A stretch of 34,576 nt of DNA from JAEXNA01 sp050486105 (GCA_050486105.1 JBJHCR010000025.1:1-34576); one strand, 5' to 3'; counted from the first letter of the stretch, positions 24,002 to 33,414 are shown. Made by a program: numbers and translations. Notes: a model not told the origin generated them from the letters alone.

Positions 24002-27000
24002 CTAGCGGCCTTCTCTGACTCGACGACGAAGATTGTTCAGTTCGCTCTGCAGACGAAGAGCCTCACGGTTCTCCCCTCGACTCGCCGCCAGAGTCATGAG
24101 CATTTCCACGTTATCGAGCATCTCGGGGAAGGCCTCATAGCTCCTTCGAGCATAGCGCTCCGCCATCTCGAGGTCCCCCCTTCTCTGAGAGATCTGGGCC
24201 AGGCGATAAGCCGACAGATAGTCGTAGGGGTCTCGACTTAGGCTGGCTTCAAAGCGCTTCTGAGCCTCCTCGACATCCCCGATACCTACCAACCGAGCTA
24301 GACCCCCAAAATAGAGAGGCTCCGGCCTCCCAGACAAGTCTGCAGCCTGGTCAAAATATTCCGAGGCCAACTCAAACTGTCCATCCTCGTAAGCGCATTC
24401 TCCAGCCCTCATCAGTAGGATATACAAACTTCCAACGGGAGGGTCCTCGAGGGCTGCCTGGTAGTGAATCAACCCCAAAGTCCAGTCCTTCTCTCTCCGG
24501 CGAAGATCGCCCAACAAGATTTGCGTCGAAGGGGTCAGGGCTTCGTCGAGACTGAGGTTTCGGAGATAGCCTTCCGCCGTCATCAGTTCGTTATTGTGTT
24601 GGGCAAGCATGGCTGCGGCCAGAGGCGATCTAGGGACAGCCTTCTCCAATGCCTTCTTGACCTGGGAAGCCAAGCCAGGCCAGCGCCCCAATTGCACCCT
24701 TCCAAGCAACGCGCCCGACCAGGCGTGGAGATTTGCCTCTTGCTCTTTGGGCACCAGAGAAGCGAACGATTGAGGATACTCCGAGACCTTGGGATCTTGC
24801 AGATATAAGGAACGGGGAGCCTGGAACTCTAACAATGGTCGGTCATCGGTATTGAGTCCCCCAATCGGAGATTCGGCCAGACGCTTCATCACCTGGTCCC
24901 GTTCGGCCACAAAAGTCCCATACAGGAAGTCCGGCTCGATGAGTCCCAGCAGTTGAAACCAATAGGCCACTCGTTCCTCAGCCCAAAGTTCTTCTAGGCG
25001 CTCGGAGCGAAATTCCAAGGGCTCGCGACTCCCAACCAGAAAAATATCCCCTGGCCCAATCTGAAAGACTTTGCCTTCAGGAAACACTTCAAAAAAAGTG
25101 GACAGAACCAGATTGAGGTCGTAGGTGGAGACCGAGTAGAGCTGAAACCATTGACACATGAGCCCACCAGGTTCAAGACGCTCCAGACAAGCACGATAGA
25201 AATCTTCGGTGTAGAGATTGCCGATGCCGGCAATCCAAGGGTTGGAGGGCTGGCTGATGATCAGGTCAAACCGCCCAGGAGCGCCCAGGATAAAGGTTCG
25301 ACCATCGTTCACTTCAAGGTCCAGCTTGGGATGGTCCAAGATGTTTTCGGTATACGGGGCAAAATAGCGCTCCTGGACTTCTACGATAGCGGGTTCGAGT
25401 TCAGCGCAGCGCACCATCTCGATAGACTCCAAAGCGACCAAGGCCGCTGCAGTCACTCCACTCCCGAGGCCTACCAAAGCCACTTTTCGGGGGTTTTCGT
25501 GAAGCGCCGCGGGAAGCAGCCCGGTCAGCACCTGATGAGCCATATCCTGGACTCCAAGAGAGGCGTCGACCTTACCGTTGACCTTCAGGTAAGGTGAATG
25601 GGGTCCGTTATAGCCCACGGTTACGGTCGCCGAAACTCCATCCTTATAGTAAGCCGGACGAAACAGAAAATGATCTGAGCGAGCATAGATTCCGGCACCG
25701 GCAGAAAGCTGACTGGGGTCCCAACTTGGGGTTCCGAGCACCAAACCCAATCCCACAGCAACCACGCCCACAGACACCAATAGACGGTTCTTTAGGGCTG
25801 AAGTGCTTTGCCCGAGCAACAGAGCCGCTCCTACCAAGAGGTTCAAAATCACTGCTCCCAGCAAAGATCGTTGAGCCCCTAGGGTGGGAACCAGTAGAAA
25901 TCCCGCCAAGAATGACCCTAGGATGGCGCCCAAGGTATTCGCTGCATAGGCCTCCCCTAGACGCCGACCAAGGGATGTCATTCGGTCGGTATACAGATGT
26001 GTGACCAAAGGAAAAGTCAAGCCCATGGCCACAGTAGGAATAAGCATCAGTGCTGTGGCCAAGGCAAAGTCAAAGAGCAGGATCTTGAGAAAGTCGTAAT
26101 TGAGGGCTGGAATCACCTTAACCATGATCTGGGGCAGTCGACCGATGGCGTAGGTTGCGCCCAAGCTCGAGAAGGCGATCAGAAACTGGAGTCCTGCCAA
26201 GTGGGCCAGAGACGGGACACGCTTACCGAGGGTCCGTTTGTAGATCAAGGAGCCGAGACCGAGAGAACCGAGAAAGGCGGTCAAAATAATCGAGAACGAG
26301 TAGGTTGACGAGCCGATCGACAAGATCAAGCCTCTGGTCCAACCTAGTTGATAGACCATGGCGGCAAAACCCGACAGACCAAAGGCCACTGGAAGGAGCC
26401 AACTTCCACCCGTGTGAGCAGTGGCCGTCCGCTCCTCTTTGCCCTCTTCCTTGGGCGGATAGCTCTTGGCCCCGCGTTTTGCTACCGCGATTGCCAGCAG
26501 CCCGATTGCTAGGTTCCCAAAGGCAGCCAGGAACACGGATCGAACCAGTCCAAGAGTTGGCAGCAGCACAAAACCCCCGAGAGCCGCACCAAAGCAGGCC
26601 CCCAAGGTATTCCAACCATAAATCCGCGAAAGCCACTCCCCCACATCTCTGCGAGTCACCACCAGCATTTGAGTGAAGGCAGGCAGGGTGGCCCCCATGG
26701 CAGTGGTGGGAGGCAGCAACACCAGGAAAGAACCCACAAAGAGCAGCAAATGCAAGGAACCACCTGTGGCCCCTCCCCGAGCTGCCGACAAGAAGAGCCA
26801 CTCTACCCCATCAAGAAGCAGTAAGGACAATACGGCCCATAGACCTATGAATATTTCCAGATACCCATAGAGCGCCAAGAATCGAGCCCCGCCTCTGGGA
26901 TCCTGAGCCGCCACCAGGCGTTTCCGTTCCTGGTCGGACCAGCGACCAGCCAAGAATGACCCCAAGGCCAAGCCGGTCATAAAGACTGTCAGGACAGTGG

Positions 27001-27133
27001 ACACCGCAAAGACGGTATGCCCAAAGGTCAGGGAAAGGCGCCGACTCCAGAGCACTTCATAAACTAGTGACGTTGCCCCCGAGCCGAAAAAAAGCGCCAG
27101 AGTCCAAACCAAAGATGTAGGTGACCTTGTCAT
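24002..27133 (-). CDS. MFS-like membrane protein fused to a spermidine-synthase-like methyltransferase fold and TPR repeats
   Basis: A 1043-residue protein with about 12 or more membrane helices in residues 1-480, two MFS-like halves each starting with a GATSLVYEVLW/GFAAMVYQLGW motif typical of the fused spermidine-synthase family. Residues about 490-800 form a SAM-dependent, spermidine-synthase-like Rossmann fold (VALVGLGSGVTAAALV, CAELEPAIVEV, NDGRTFI, LIISQPSNPW, GNLYTEDFY). The catalytic Asp expected in authentic SpeE (DSSDP-like) is Gln-Pro-Ser-Asn here, so aminopropyl transfer is doubtful. Residues about 830-1043 are TPR-like helices. The role is unknown: transport, modification or assembly at the membrane. 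AGG precedes ATG 27133 at good spacing. speA is in the window but 14 kb away. Confidence 0.82.
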   Translation of the reverse strand: MTRSPTSLVWTLALFFGSGATSLVYEVLWSRRLSLTFGHTVFAVSTVLTVFMTGLALGSFLAGRWSDQERKRLVAAQDPRGGARFLALYGYLEIFIGLWAVLSLLLLDGVEWLFLSAARGGATGGSLHLLLFVGSFLVLLPPTTAMGATLPAFTQMLVVTRRDVGEWLSRIYGWNTLGACFGAALGGFVLLPTLGLVRSVFLAAFGNLAIGLLAIAVAKRGAKSYPPKEEGKEERTATAHTGGSWLLPVAFGLSGFAAMVYQLGWTRGLILSIGSSTYSFSIILTAFLGSLGLGSLIYKRTLGKRVPSLAHLAGLQFLIAFSSLGATYAIGRLPQIMVKVIPALNYDFLKILLFDFALATALMLIPTVAMGLTFPLVTHLYTDRMTSLGRRLGEAYAANTLGAILGSFLAGFLLVPTLGAQRSLLGAVILNLLVGAALLLGQSTSALKNRLLVSVGVVAVGLGLVLGTPSWDPSQLSAGAGIYARSDHFLFRPAYYKDGVSATVTVGYNGPHSPYLKVNGKVDASLGVQDMAHQVLTGLLPAALHENPRKVALVGLGSGVTAAALVALESIEMVRCAELEPAIVEVQERYFAPYTENILDHPKLDLEVNDGRTFILGAPGRFDLIISQPSNPWIAGIGNLYTEDFYRACLERLEPGGLMCQWFQLYSVSTYDLNLVLSTFFEVFPEGKVFQIGPGDIFLVGSREPLEFRSERLEELWAEERVAYWFQLLGLIEPDFLYGTFVAERDQVMKRLAESPIGGLNTDDRPLLEFQAPRSLYLQDPKVSEYPQSFASLVPKEQEANLHAWSGALLGRVQLGRWPGLASQVKKALEKAVPRSPLAAAMLAQHNNELMTAEGYLRNLSLDEALTPSTQILLGDLRRREKDWTLGLIHYQAALEDPPVGSLYILLMRAGECAYEDGQFELASEYFDQAADLSGRPEPLYFGGLARLVGIGDVEEAQKRFEASLSRDPYDYLSAYRLAQISQRRGDLEMAERYARRSYEAFPEMLDNVEMLMTLAASRGENREALRLQSELNNLRRRVREGR

Positions 27134-27230
27134 ACGAGCCTGCGGTTCGACTTCATACCCTGGAATTCCGCTCTAAACTACCAAGGATAGAAACAGGATT
27201 GCAGTCTTGATACCCCGGAAACTCCTAGCT
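27134..27230. promoter_or_regulatory. divergent spacer between the MFS/spermidine-synthase-like gene and photolyase
   Basis: Ninety-seven bases that should hold both promoters. A weak plus-strand candidate is TTCATA (27151-27156) with TAAACT (27174-27179) at 17-bp spacing. No light-regulatory operator can be recognised. Confidence 0.3.
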
Positions 27231-28778
27231 ATGAGATATCTCAACCTCGTTCTCGGGGATCAACTCGACCGAAACTCCTCGGTGTTCAACGACTTCGACC
27301 CAAAAGACGACGTGCTTTGGATGGCGGAACTCGACGGTGAGAACACGCAGGTGAAACACCATAAGAAGCAGATCGTGTTGTTCTTGGCGGCCATGCGCCA
27401 TTTTGCCGCCGAACAAGAGCAACTCGGTCGCACGATTCACTACCGAAAGCTCCCGGAGACCTCAGAAGTCGATCCAGCCCTCAACTTCCAAGAAGCTTTG
27501 AGGCGAGACCTAGCGAGGCTCCGTCCGGCGTCGGTCCGAGTGGTCCGCCCTGGAGATCGGCGAGTTCTCCGCCAACTGGAGGACGCTTGTGCAGACTTTG
27601 GGGTCGAACTGAACATGCTTGAGGATCAGCATTTCTTCTCTACTCCCGCAGACTTCGTCACTCATGCCCGGAGTCGAAAAACTCTACGCTTGGAATACTT
27701 CTATCGGGAACTTAGGAAAACTCACGGTTTTCTCCTCGACGAGACCGGAAAGCCTGTCGGCGGTCAATGGAACTACGATGCCGATAATCGAGAAGTCTTC
27801 GGACCCGATGGACCCCCAAAGGATCTCAAAGCTCCCCTTGGATTTCCTCCAACTCCGATCACTCGAGAAGTCTGTCGCCTGGTAGAGAAAAGATATCCCG
27901 AGCACCCTGGAAGTACTGCTGGCTTCAACCTCGCGGTGACTCGAGAGCAAGCTCTTCGAGGCATGGAGGACTTCCTTGAGAATCGACTTCCAAACTTCGG
28001 AAAATTTCAGGACGCCATGTGGACCGGGCATCACGCCCTTTTCCACTCGCACTTATCCACTTCCCTCAACCTCAAATTATTGAACCCAGCAGAGGTCTGC
28101 CGAGCCGCCGAATTGGCCCTTCAGCAGGCCCGCGCTCCCTTGAGTGCCGTTGAAGGCTTCATCAGACAGATCTTAGGTTGGCGCGAATTTGTGCGCGGCA
28201 TCTATTGGTCGCAAGGCGAAGAGTATGGGAACTCGAATTTTCTAGAGCAACAAGAGTCGCTTCCCTCCTTGTACTGGACCGGAGAAACCGACATGATCTG
28301 CTTGCGAGAATCCCTGCACAACACTTTTGAGCACGCCTATTCTCACCATATCCAACGACTCATGGTCACCGGACTTTTCGCCCTACTCTATGGCGTTAGG
28401 CCCCAAGAGTTCAACGATTGGCATCTCGCCACCCATCGCGACGCCATCGATTGGGTGTCCACCCCGAACGTTATTGGGATGTCTCAGTACGCCGACGGGG
28501 GCCTCTTGGCCTCGAAACCATACTGCGCCAGCGGTGCCTATATTTCCCGAATGAGCAACTATTGCCGACACTGTATCTATGATCCTAAACAGGCCTCCGG
28601 TCCGAAAGCTTGCCCTATGACCACTCTGTACTGGGACTTCTTGGCAAGGCACGAAGCCAGATTGAAAACCAATCCCCGTTTGAAGTTTCAATACGGCAAC
28701 TTGAAGAAAAAGAGCCCCGAAGAGCTGGTTGTCATCAAGATTCAGGCAGAAAAGCTCCGCAGAAAGCTCCAAACGTAG
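27231..28778 (+). CDS. phrB: FeS-BCP (PhrB-type) cryptochrome/(6-4) photolyase-like protein
   Basis: A 515-residue flavoprotein of the iron-sulfur bacterial cryptochrome/photolyase family, related to Agrobacterium PhrB, which repairs (6-4) photoproducts with light. The N-terminal Rossmann half starts MRYLNLVLGDQL. The FAD-binding half contains WTGETDM, YSHHIQRLMVTGLFALL and MSQYADGGLLASKPY. The four 4Fe-4S cysteines are Cys357 (MIC-LRESL), Cys445 and Cys448 (NYCRHC) and Cys461 (KACPMT), with spacings of 88, 3 and 13 that match PhrB as I remember it. Repair versus signalling cannot be settled from sequence. ATG 27231 gives the usual family start; TTG 27207 is less likely. It is divergent from the preceding gene and followed by the signalling operon's promoter. 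Confidence 0.93.
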   Translation: MRYLNLVLGDQLDRNSSVFNDFDPKDDVLWMAELDGENTQVKHHKKQIVLFLAAMRHFAAEQEQLGRTIHYRKLPETSEVDPALNFQEALRRDLARLRPASVRVVRPGDRRVLRQLEDACADFGVELNMLEDQHFFSTPADFVTHARSRKTLRLEYFYRELRKTHGFLLDETGKPVGGQWNYDADNREVFGPDGPPKDLKAPLGFPPTPITREVCRLVEKRYPEHPGSTAGFNLAVTREQALRGMEDFLENRLPNFGKFQDAMWTGHHALFHSHLSTSLNLKLLNPAEVCRAAELALQQARAPLSAVEGFIRQILGWREFVRGIYWSQGEEYGNSNFLEQQESLPSLYWTGETDMICLRESLHNTFEHAYSHHIQRLMVTGLFALLYGVRPQEFNDWHLATHRDAIDWVSTPNVIGMSQYADGGLLASKPYCASGAYISRMSNYCRHCIYDPKQASGPKACPMTTLYWDFLARHEARLKTNPRLKFQYGNLKKKSPEELVVIKIQAEKLRRKLQT

Positions 28779-28886
28779 GACAAGAATACTAAAAAATCGT
28801 GTTCGTTTCCATATTTATCTCCTCTCTCCTTGTCAATTGAGAAATTTTATTTTAGAATTATTCAAAAGGAGGAAAGGAGAACATTC
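28779..28886 (+). promoter_or_regulatory. AT-rich leader with sigma70-like promoter and strong ribosome-binding site
   Basis: TTGTCA at 28830-28835 and TAGAAT at 28853-28858 are separated by exactly 17 bases with an AT-rich spacer, the best promoter in the window. Transcription would start near 28865, just before AAAAGGAGGAAAGGAG (28864-28879), whose last GGAG lies seven bases before ATG 28887. This predicts a short leader and efficient initiation of the small ORF and the signalling operon. Confidence 0.65.
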
Positions 28887-29066
28887 ATGCACCCGAGACA
28901 AAAAAGACAACGTCGAGTAGAAAAGATTATAGACCAGCGACTACTCAGCTTCCTTAAGCCCGTTTCTGCTGGCCCAACGAGACTTCAACGGCATCGAGAT
29001 TCCCTGGAATTTCTGTGCCCTCAGAGCCGCCCCAGGTCCTCTGCTCCGAAACATCAGGCAAGCTAA
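28887..29066 (+). CDS. candidate 59-residue basic small protein heading the signalling operon
   Basis: A short ORF behind the strongest promoter and Shine-Dalgarno in the window. The product starts MHPRQKRQRRVEKIIDQRL, continues LLSFLKPVSAG and ends PRSSAPKHQAS. It is Arg/Lys/Gln-rich, with one Cys, no membrane segment and no known family. It ends 51 bases before the first possible start of the histidine kinase. It could be a small DNA/RNA-binding or regulatory protein, a leader peptide controlling kinase translation, or a chance ORF. Initiation signals rather than content support it. Confidence 0.45.
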   Translation: MHPRQKRQRRVEKIIDQRLLSFLKPVSAGPTRLQRHRDSLEFLCPQSRPRSSAPKHQAS

Positions 29067-29117
29067 ACCCGAGCGAAATTCTCTGGGAACCATCCCCCCA
29101 TAGGAAGGTCTCTATTC

Positions 29118-31700
29118 TTGCCGAAGCCGCAGGCGATGAGCGGCCCATCCGACGGAAAGAGCTTAGTCAGCCTAAACGCCAAGGTGGCGTTGGCTCTGTT
29201 TCCCCTAATCCTGGTTTTCATGCTCTTCTCGTTTTTCGTGGTTCTCCGCCACGAAGCGGACATGCTCCGAGGGGAAACCGAGCGTCGGGGCACCACATTG
29301 GCCTCGAGCCTAGCCATCATTTCCGCAGAAGCCATCCGGACCTTCGCCGACTATCAGTTGCAGCAGAACCTAGACCAGTTTGCGCGCCTGCCGGACGTTC
29401 AGTATGCCTTGATTCTCAACGATCGAGGTCGCATAGTTGCTGCAACCGACCGCTCCATCATCGGAGAGACCCCCGAAGACCCGGTGAATCTTTCGGCTAC
29501 CGAGACCACTGGCGAACGTTTGCGTCTGCTGGAGTATCACGACACCGAAGTTCTCGATGTGGCTCAACCTATCCTCATAGAAGGACGACGGATGGGAACC
29601 GTGCGCATCGGAATTGGTCTGGACTCTCTGGAAGCCGGGTTAACCCAAGCACGCCGATATTTGATGGGCCTGACCCTGATACTCCTGGGCGGGGCGATCA
29701 TCTTTGCCGGCCTACTTGCCAGACGTTTCACCGCCCCACTTCTGCAACTTGCAACCACGGCGCGGGAAGTCGCCCAGGGAAATTTGGCAGCCCGAGCCCC
29801 GGAAGACTACAACGACGAAATCGGGCTCTTAGGCAAGACCATCAATCGCATGGCGAGTCGGCTTCAGAACATGTTGAATCGGGAGAAGACGGCGCGGGAG
29901 CGGTTGCAGCTCAGAGTTCATAATTTGCTCGAATTCGCCGGGCGAGTGCAAACCGGAGATCTCTCGGGAGAAGCCCCCACCGGACACGAAGACGATGAGA
30001 TGGAGCAATTGACCATGGCGGTCAACGAGATGGTTCGCCACTTGAAGATCATCCTCGAAGATGAGCGCTCCATGCGGGCTCATCTGGAAAAATCCCGAGC
30101 GGAACTCGAGGACGCAAACGAAAAGCTCAAAGAGCTCGACCTCATGAAGAGCGAGTTCCTCAACACCGTCTCCCACGAACTCCGGACCCCCCTCACCTCC
30201 ATCAAGGCTTTTGCCGAGATCTTGTTGGACAACGTGGGAGAAGACGTGGAAACTCAGACCGAGTTTCTTGAGATCATCAATAAAGAATCGGACCGACTCA
30301 CGCGTCTGATCAACAACTTGCTGGACCTATCGAGGATCGAAGCCGGACGTATGAAATGGGAACGAGAGCCTCTCGACCTTCATGAACTGGTCAGCACAGC
30401 CATCAATTCGCTTCGAGGCTCTGCAGAAAAAAAGGGGCTGGTCCTGGAAAGCGAGATCGAAGACGCTCTGCCCACCGTCGGAGACCGAGACAAGCTCATT
30501 CAGGTGATCACCAACCTACTGGGTAACGCCATTAAATTCACCTCCGAAGGGGGAACCGTCCGCGTGGAAGCCGGCCGCAAAGACCTACTCACTTGCCGCA
30601 TAGCCGTCACCGACAGCGGCGTTGGCATCGACCCGGAGCACCACGAATCCATATTTGAAAAATTTTCCCAGGTGGATTCCTCGGAGACCCGAGACATCAA
30701 AGGCTCGGGCCTAGGGCTGCCAATAGCTCGCTCCATCACCGAAGCCCACAACGGCAAGCTGCTGGTGGAAAGCCAGCTCGGTCAAGGTGCAACCTTCACC
30801 GTGGAGCTTCCCCTCGAGGTTCCTTCGGAACCCGAAGCAAAGGTCGAGAATCCGAAAGCTCAAGACGAACCAGTGGGTTCGAAACTCGAACCTGGACAAC
30901 GAGTCTTGGTGGTCGATGACGAGCCCTCTATCCGGCGCTTTCTGCGGCACATTCTCGAATCCGAAGGGTTCATCGTCACTGAAGCTCGCACGGGAGAAGA
31001 CGCGGTGGCCGTAGCACGCCGGGAAAAACCCAGCCTGGTTCTCCTGGACTTGGTTTTGCCCGATATCGACGGTTTTGAAGTCCTCGGTCGCCTCAAAGAG
31101 CTTCCGGGCACCCGAAACATTCCGGTCATCATACTCTCTATCATTGAGGATGACGAGCGCTGTTTCCGGCTTGGTGCCAGCGATTATCTGCCCAAACCCA
31201 TCGACCGTGAACGTCTGGTCGATCGGGTAGCGAAGCTGATTGCCGCTGCGCCGAGAAAGCGATCCGACCGTGAGAGAAATCTGGTCTTGGCCGTGGACGA
31301 CGATGACAGTGTCCTCAGAGCCCTGACCACTATTCTGGCCAACCACGGGTTCGACGTAGAGATCGCTCGAAACGGCAAAGACGGCCTGGAATTAGCTCGG
31401 CAATGCCAACCGGATCTCATTATCCTCGATCTCATGATGCCTATTATGACCGGACACGAGGTCCTGTTAGCGCTCAAACAGAATAGCAGCACTGCAGAAA
31501 TACCCATCGTGATTCTCACTGCGGCTGAACCCGACGAAAGGATTCGGGCTCTGCAGGGAGGTGCCGAAAGTCTGATGACCAAGCCTTTTACCGAGAAAGA
31601 ATTGGCCAAGTTGGTCAAAGAAAGTTTGGCCGCCGTGCGTTCGGATCCCAGATCTGCAACTTTATCCGAACAGACGGACATTTTGGTGCAAGAGGAGTAG
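29118..31700 (+). CDS. hybrid sensor histidine kinase with two C-terminal receiver domains
   Basis: An 860-residue inner-membrane sensor. Membrane helices lie at about 24-46 and 181-203, bracketing a roughly 130-residue periplasmic domain. A HAMP domain (LARRFTAPLLQL...) and a second HAMP-like helical region follow. HisKA has SHELRTPL with phospho-acceptor His353; HATPase has NLLGNAIKFTSEGG, DSGVGI and GSGLGLPIA. Two receivers follow: DDEP with Asp644 (LLDLVLPDIDG) and Lys in LPKPID, then DDDD with Asp771 (ILDLMMPIMTG) and Lys in MTKPF. The periplasmic ligand is unknown; the downstream DctP-like protein suggests a small carboxylate or similar. TTG 29118 has AGGAAGG nine bases upstream, while ATG 29136 is the alternative. 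The stop is three bases before the receiver gene start. Confidence 0.93.
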   Translation: MPKPQAMSGPSDGKSLVSLNAKVALALFPLILVFMLFSFFVVLRHEADMLRGETERRGTTLASSLAIISAEAIRTFADYQLQQNLDQFARLPDVQYALILNDRGRIVAATDRSIIGETPEDPVNLSATETTGERLRLLEYHDTEVLDVAQPILIEGRRMGTVRIGIGLDSLEAGLTQARRYLMGLTLILLGGAIIFAGLLARRFTAPLLQLATTAREVAQGNLAARAPEDYNDEIGLLGKTINRMASRLQNMLNREKTARERLQLRVHNLLEFAGRVQTGDLSGEAPTGHEDDEMEQLTMAVNEMVRHLKIILEDERSMRAHLEKSRAELEDANEKLKELDLMKSEFLNTVSHELRTPLTSIKAFAEILLDNVGEDVETQTEFLEIINKESDRLTRLINNLLDLSRIEAGRMKWEREPLDLHELVSTAINSLRGSAEKKGLVLESEIEDALPTVGDRDKLIQVITNLLGNAIKFTSEGGTVRVEAGRKDLLTCRIAVTDSGVGIDPEHHESIFEKFSQVDSSETRDIKGSGLGLPIARSITEAHNGKLLVESQLGQGATFTVELPLEVPSEPEAKVENPKAQDEPVGSKLEPGQRVLVVDDEPSIRRFLRHILESEGFIVTEARTGEDAVAVARREKPSLVLLDLVLPDIDGFEVLGRLKELPGTRNIPVIILSIIEDDERCFRLGASDYLPKPIDRERLVDRVAKLIAAAPRKRSDRERNLVLAVDDDDSVLRALTTILANHGFDVEIARNGKDGLELARQCQPDLIILDLMMPIMTGHEVLLALKQNSSTAEIPIVILTAAEPDERIRALQGGAESLMTKPFTEKELAKLVKESLAAVRSDPRSATLSEQTDILVQEE

Positions 31701-31702
31701 GT

Positions 31703-32071
31703 ATGCCAAAGACTATCGTGGTCGCTGATGATGAACCCCACGTGCTGCGGTCTCTGGAGTTCATTCTCAAGCGAGCTGGATACCACGTTATCACCGCGAA
31801 CAACGGCGAGGAAGCCCTCGAGAAGATCACCTCCTGCACTCCAGACCTGGTTTTCCTGGATATCCAAATGCCGAAGATGGACGGAAACACCGTCCTGCGC
31901 AAATTGCGAGATTCAGAGGAATACAAGGACCTCTACATTGTTATGATCACCGCCAAGGGTCAGGAGGCAGACCGTTTGAATTCCATGGAAAGCGGAGCAA
32001 ACGAATACGTCACTAAACCGTATTCTCCGCGCAAGTTGATCGGTCGTGTGAAAGAGATCCTGGGAGAGTAA
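31703..32071 (+). CDS. single-domain CheY-like response regulator
   Basis: A 122-residue stand-alone receiver. Acidic pocket DDEP near the start, phospho-acceptor Asp53 in FLDIQMPKMDG, Thr in MITAKG and Lys in VTKPYSPRKL are all present, so it should be phosphorylated. There is no output domain. GAGGAG, overlapping the kinase stop, precedes ATG 31703 with five bases between, giving strong coupled translation. It probably accepts phosphate from the hybrid kinase and acts on a partner, most simply the diguanylate cyclase encoded 23 bp downstream. Confidence 0.93.
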   Translation: MPKTIVVADDEPHVLRSLEFILKRAGYHVITANNGEEALEKITSCTPDLVFLDIQMPKMDGNTVLRKLRDSEEYKDLYIVMITAKGQEADRLNSMESGANEYVTKPYSPRKLIGRVKEILGE

Positions 32072-32094
32072 TTCGTGGAGCCTGGAACCAAACC

Positions 32095-33414
32095 ATGATG
32101 GAATTCGAGCTTCTGCTCGATGATGGGGCCGTCGAGACCTTCAACCAGAGCTTTGAGGCCTTCGGTTTGAGCTTCTTTCTGACCGACGGGCAAAGTGAGG
32201 GAATCAGCACCCTTGGGCCATCAAAGGCCCTGCTCCTTCCACTCAGCGCGGGAGGAGTTCCCATCGGATATCTCGGGGTGGAGAGTGGGGAACCGAAGCT
32301 TCCGAAAGAGCAGCATCAAAGCTTGGTGAACTTGGTCCATCAGAACCTGCAACGGGAGGCCGATCTTCGATACGAATTGCAGAACACACTCGAGGAGTTG
32401 ATTTCGAAATACGAAGAACTCACAGTACTCTATGAGTCTGCAGAAACGGTAGCCACGGTCATGAACCTGGAAGAGGTTTCCCAGCGGATCATGGATCAGG
32501 CAGCAGACATTCTTGAAGTCCACCACGCGTCACTGATGCTCATCGACGAAGAAGAAAAGTTCTTGGAGGTGGTGGCAGCCAAGGGCCAAAGAGAAGACAC
32601 CGTGGGAAAGGTTAAGGTTCTTCTCGGCGAAGGGATCTCTGGCAAGGTTGCCTCGACCGGCAAGCCTATACTTATAGAAGATCTGGAAAGCCATCCTGAG
32701 TTTCACCGCAGCCTCCGGTCCGAAGAAGATTGGAGCAGTCTGCTGTCGGTGCCCTTGAAGGTCCGGGACCGAGTCTTGGGCGTCTTGAATGTCAATAACA
32801 AAGTGAGCGGAGAGCCGTTCACTTCCGGGGATCAAAAGCTTCTGATGGCCCTGGCCCAATTGGCGGCGATCAGCATTCAGAACGCCAGAACCTATCAAAA
32901 TGCCATCACCGACCGACTGACTTCTCTCTACAATTACGGATACTTCCGGGAGCAGTTAGACCGAACCCTGGAGGACTGTCACAAACTCCAAGAATCGGTT
33001 TGCCTGCTGATGTTCGACATCGACCACTTCAAGAATTTCAACGACGTCAATGGACACGAGTTGGGCAATGTGGCTTTGGTCGGGGTGGCCTCTTTGTGCA
33101 TGGAAAACAGTCGGCAAGCCGGAGATCGCATTCCCGATTTGGTGGCTCGCTATGGAGGCGAAGAGTTCATGATCTTGCTCCGAGGCGTCACTCTGGATTG
33201 GGCCACCGAAGTCGCAGAGCGAATTCGCGTGGCGGTGGAATCGGAACACTTTCCAGGTGGTGAAAACCAGCCCACCGGGAAGGTGACCATCTCCATTGGA
33301 GTGGCCTCTTTCCCCGAACACGCAAAAAGCGGAGACGAACTGATCAACCGAGCCGATGAAGCTCTGTACGAGGCCAAGAGAGGGGGTCGCAACCGTGTCA
33401 AAGTTGCCGAATGA
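32095..33414 (+). CDS. GAF-GGDEF diguanylate cyclase
   Basis: A 439-residue cytoplasmic enzyme expected to make c-di-GMP from two GTP. Residues 1-80 look like part of a divergent GAF domain (LLPLSAGGVPIGYLGVESG), residues 85-120 form a coiled coil, and a fuller GAF domain spans about 120-275 (HHASLMLIDEEE, LLGEGISGKVASTGKP, LLSVPLKVRDRVLGVLNVNNK). The C-terminal GGDEF domain has FDIDHFKNFND, GGEEF at 354-358 and an I-site RIPD at 345-348, exactly five residues before it. It therefore appears active and product-inhibited. The activating ligand or partner is unknown; the kinase and receiver upstream are likely regulators. ATG 32095 or 32098 may be the start. The next gene begins inside its 3' end. 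Confidence 0.93.
   Translation: MMEFELLLDDGAVETFNQSFEAFGLSFFLTDGQSEGISTLGPSKALLLPLSAGGVPIGYLGVESGEPKLPKEQHQSLVNLVHQNLQREADLRYELQNTLEELISKYEELTVLYESAETVATVMNLEEVSQRIMDQAADILEVHHASLMLIDEEEKFLEVVAAKGQREDTVGKVKVLLGEGISGKVASTGKPILIEDLESHPEFHRSLRSEEDWSSLLSVPLKVRDRVLGVLNVNNKVSGEPFTSGDQKLLMALAQLAAISIQNARTYQNAITDRLTSLYNYGYFREQLDRTLEDCHKLQESVCLLMFDIDHFKNFNDVNGHELGNVALVGVASLCMENSRQAGDRIPDLVARYGGEEFMILLRGVTLDWATEVAERIRVAVESEHFPGGENQPTGKVTISIGVASFPEHAKSGDELINRADEALYEAKRGGRNRVKVAE

Noticed and set aside
24002..27133. Calling this gene speE as part of a polyamine pathway with speA
   Set aside because: The catalytic Asp region is replaced by QPSNP and the gene is fused to membrane and TPR domains, so genuine spermidine synthase activity is not supported.
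27142..27172. GGTTCGA-containing segment resembling a tRNA T-arm
   Set aside because: No acceptor, D-arm or anticodon arm can be built around it.
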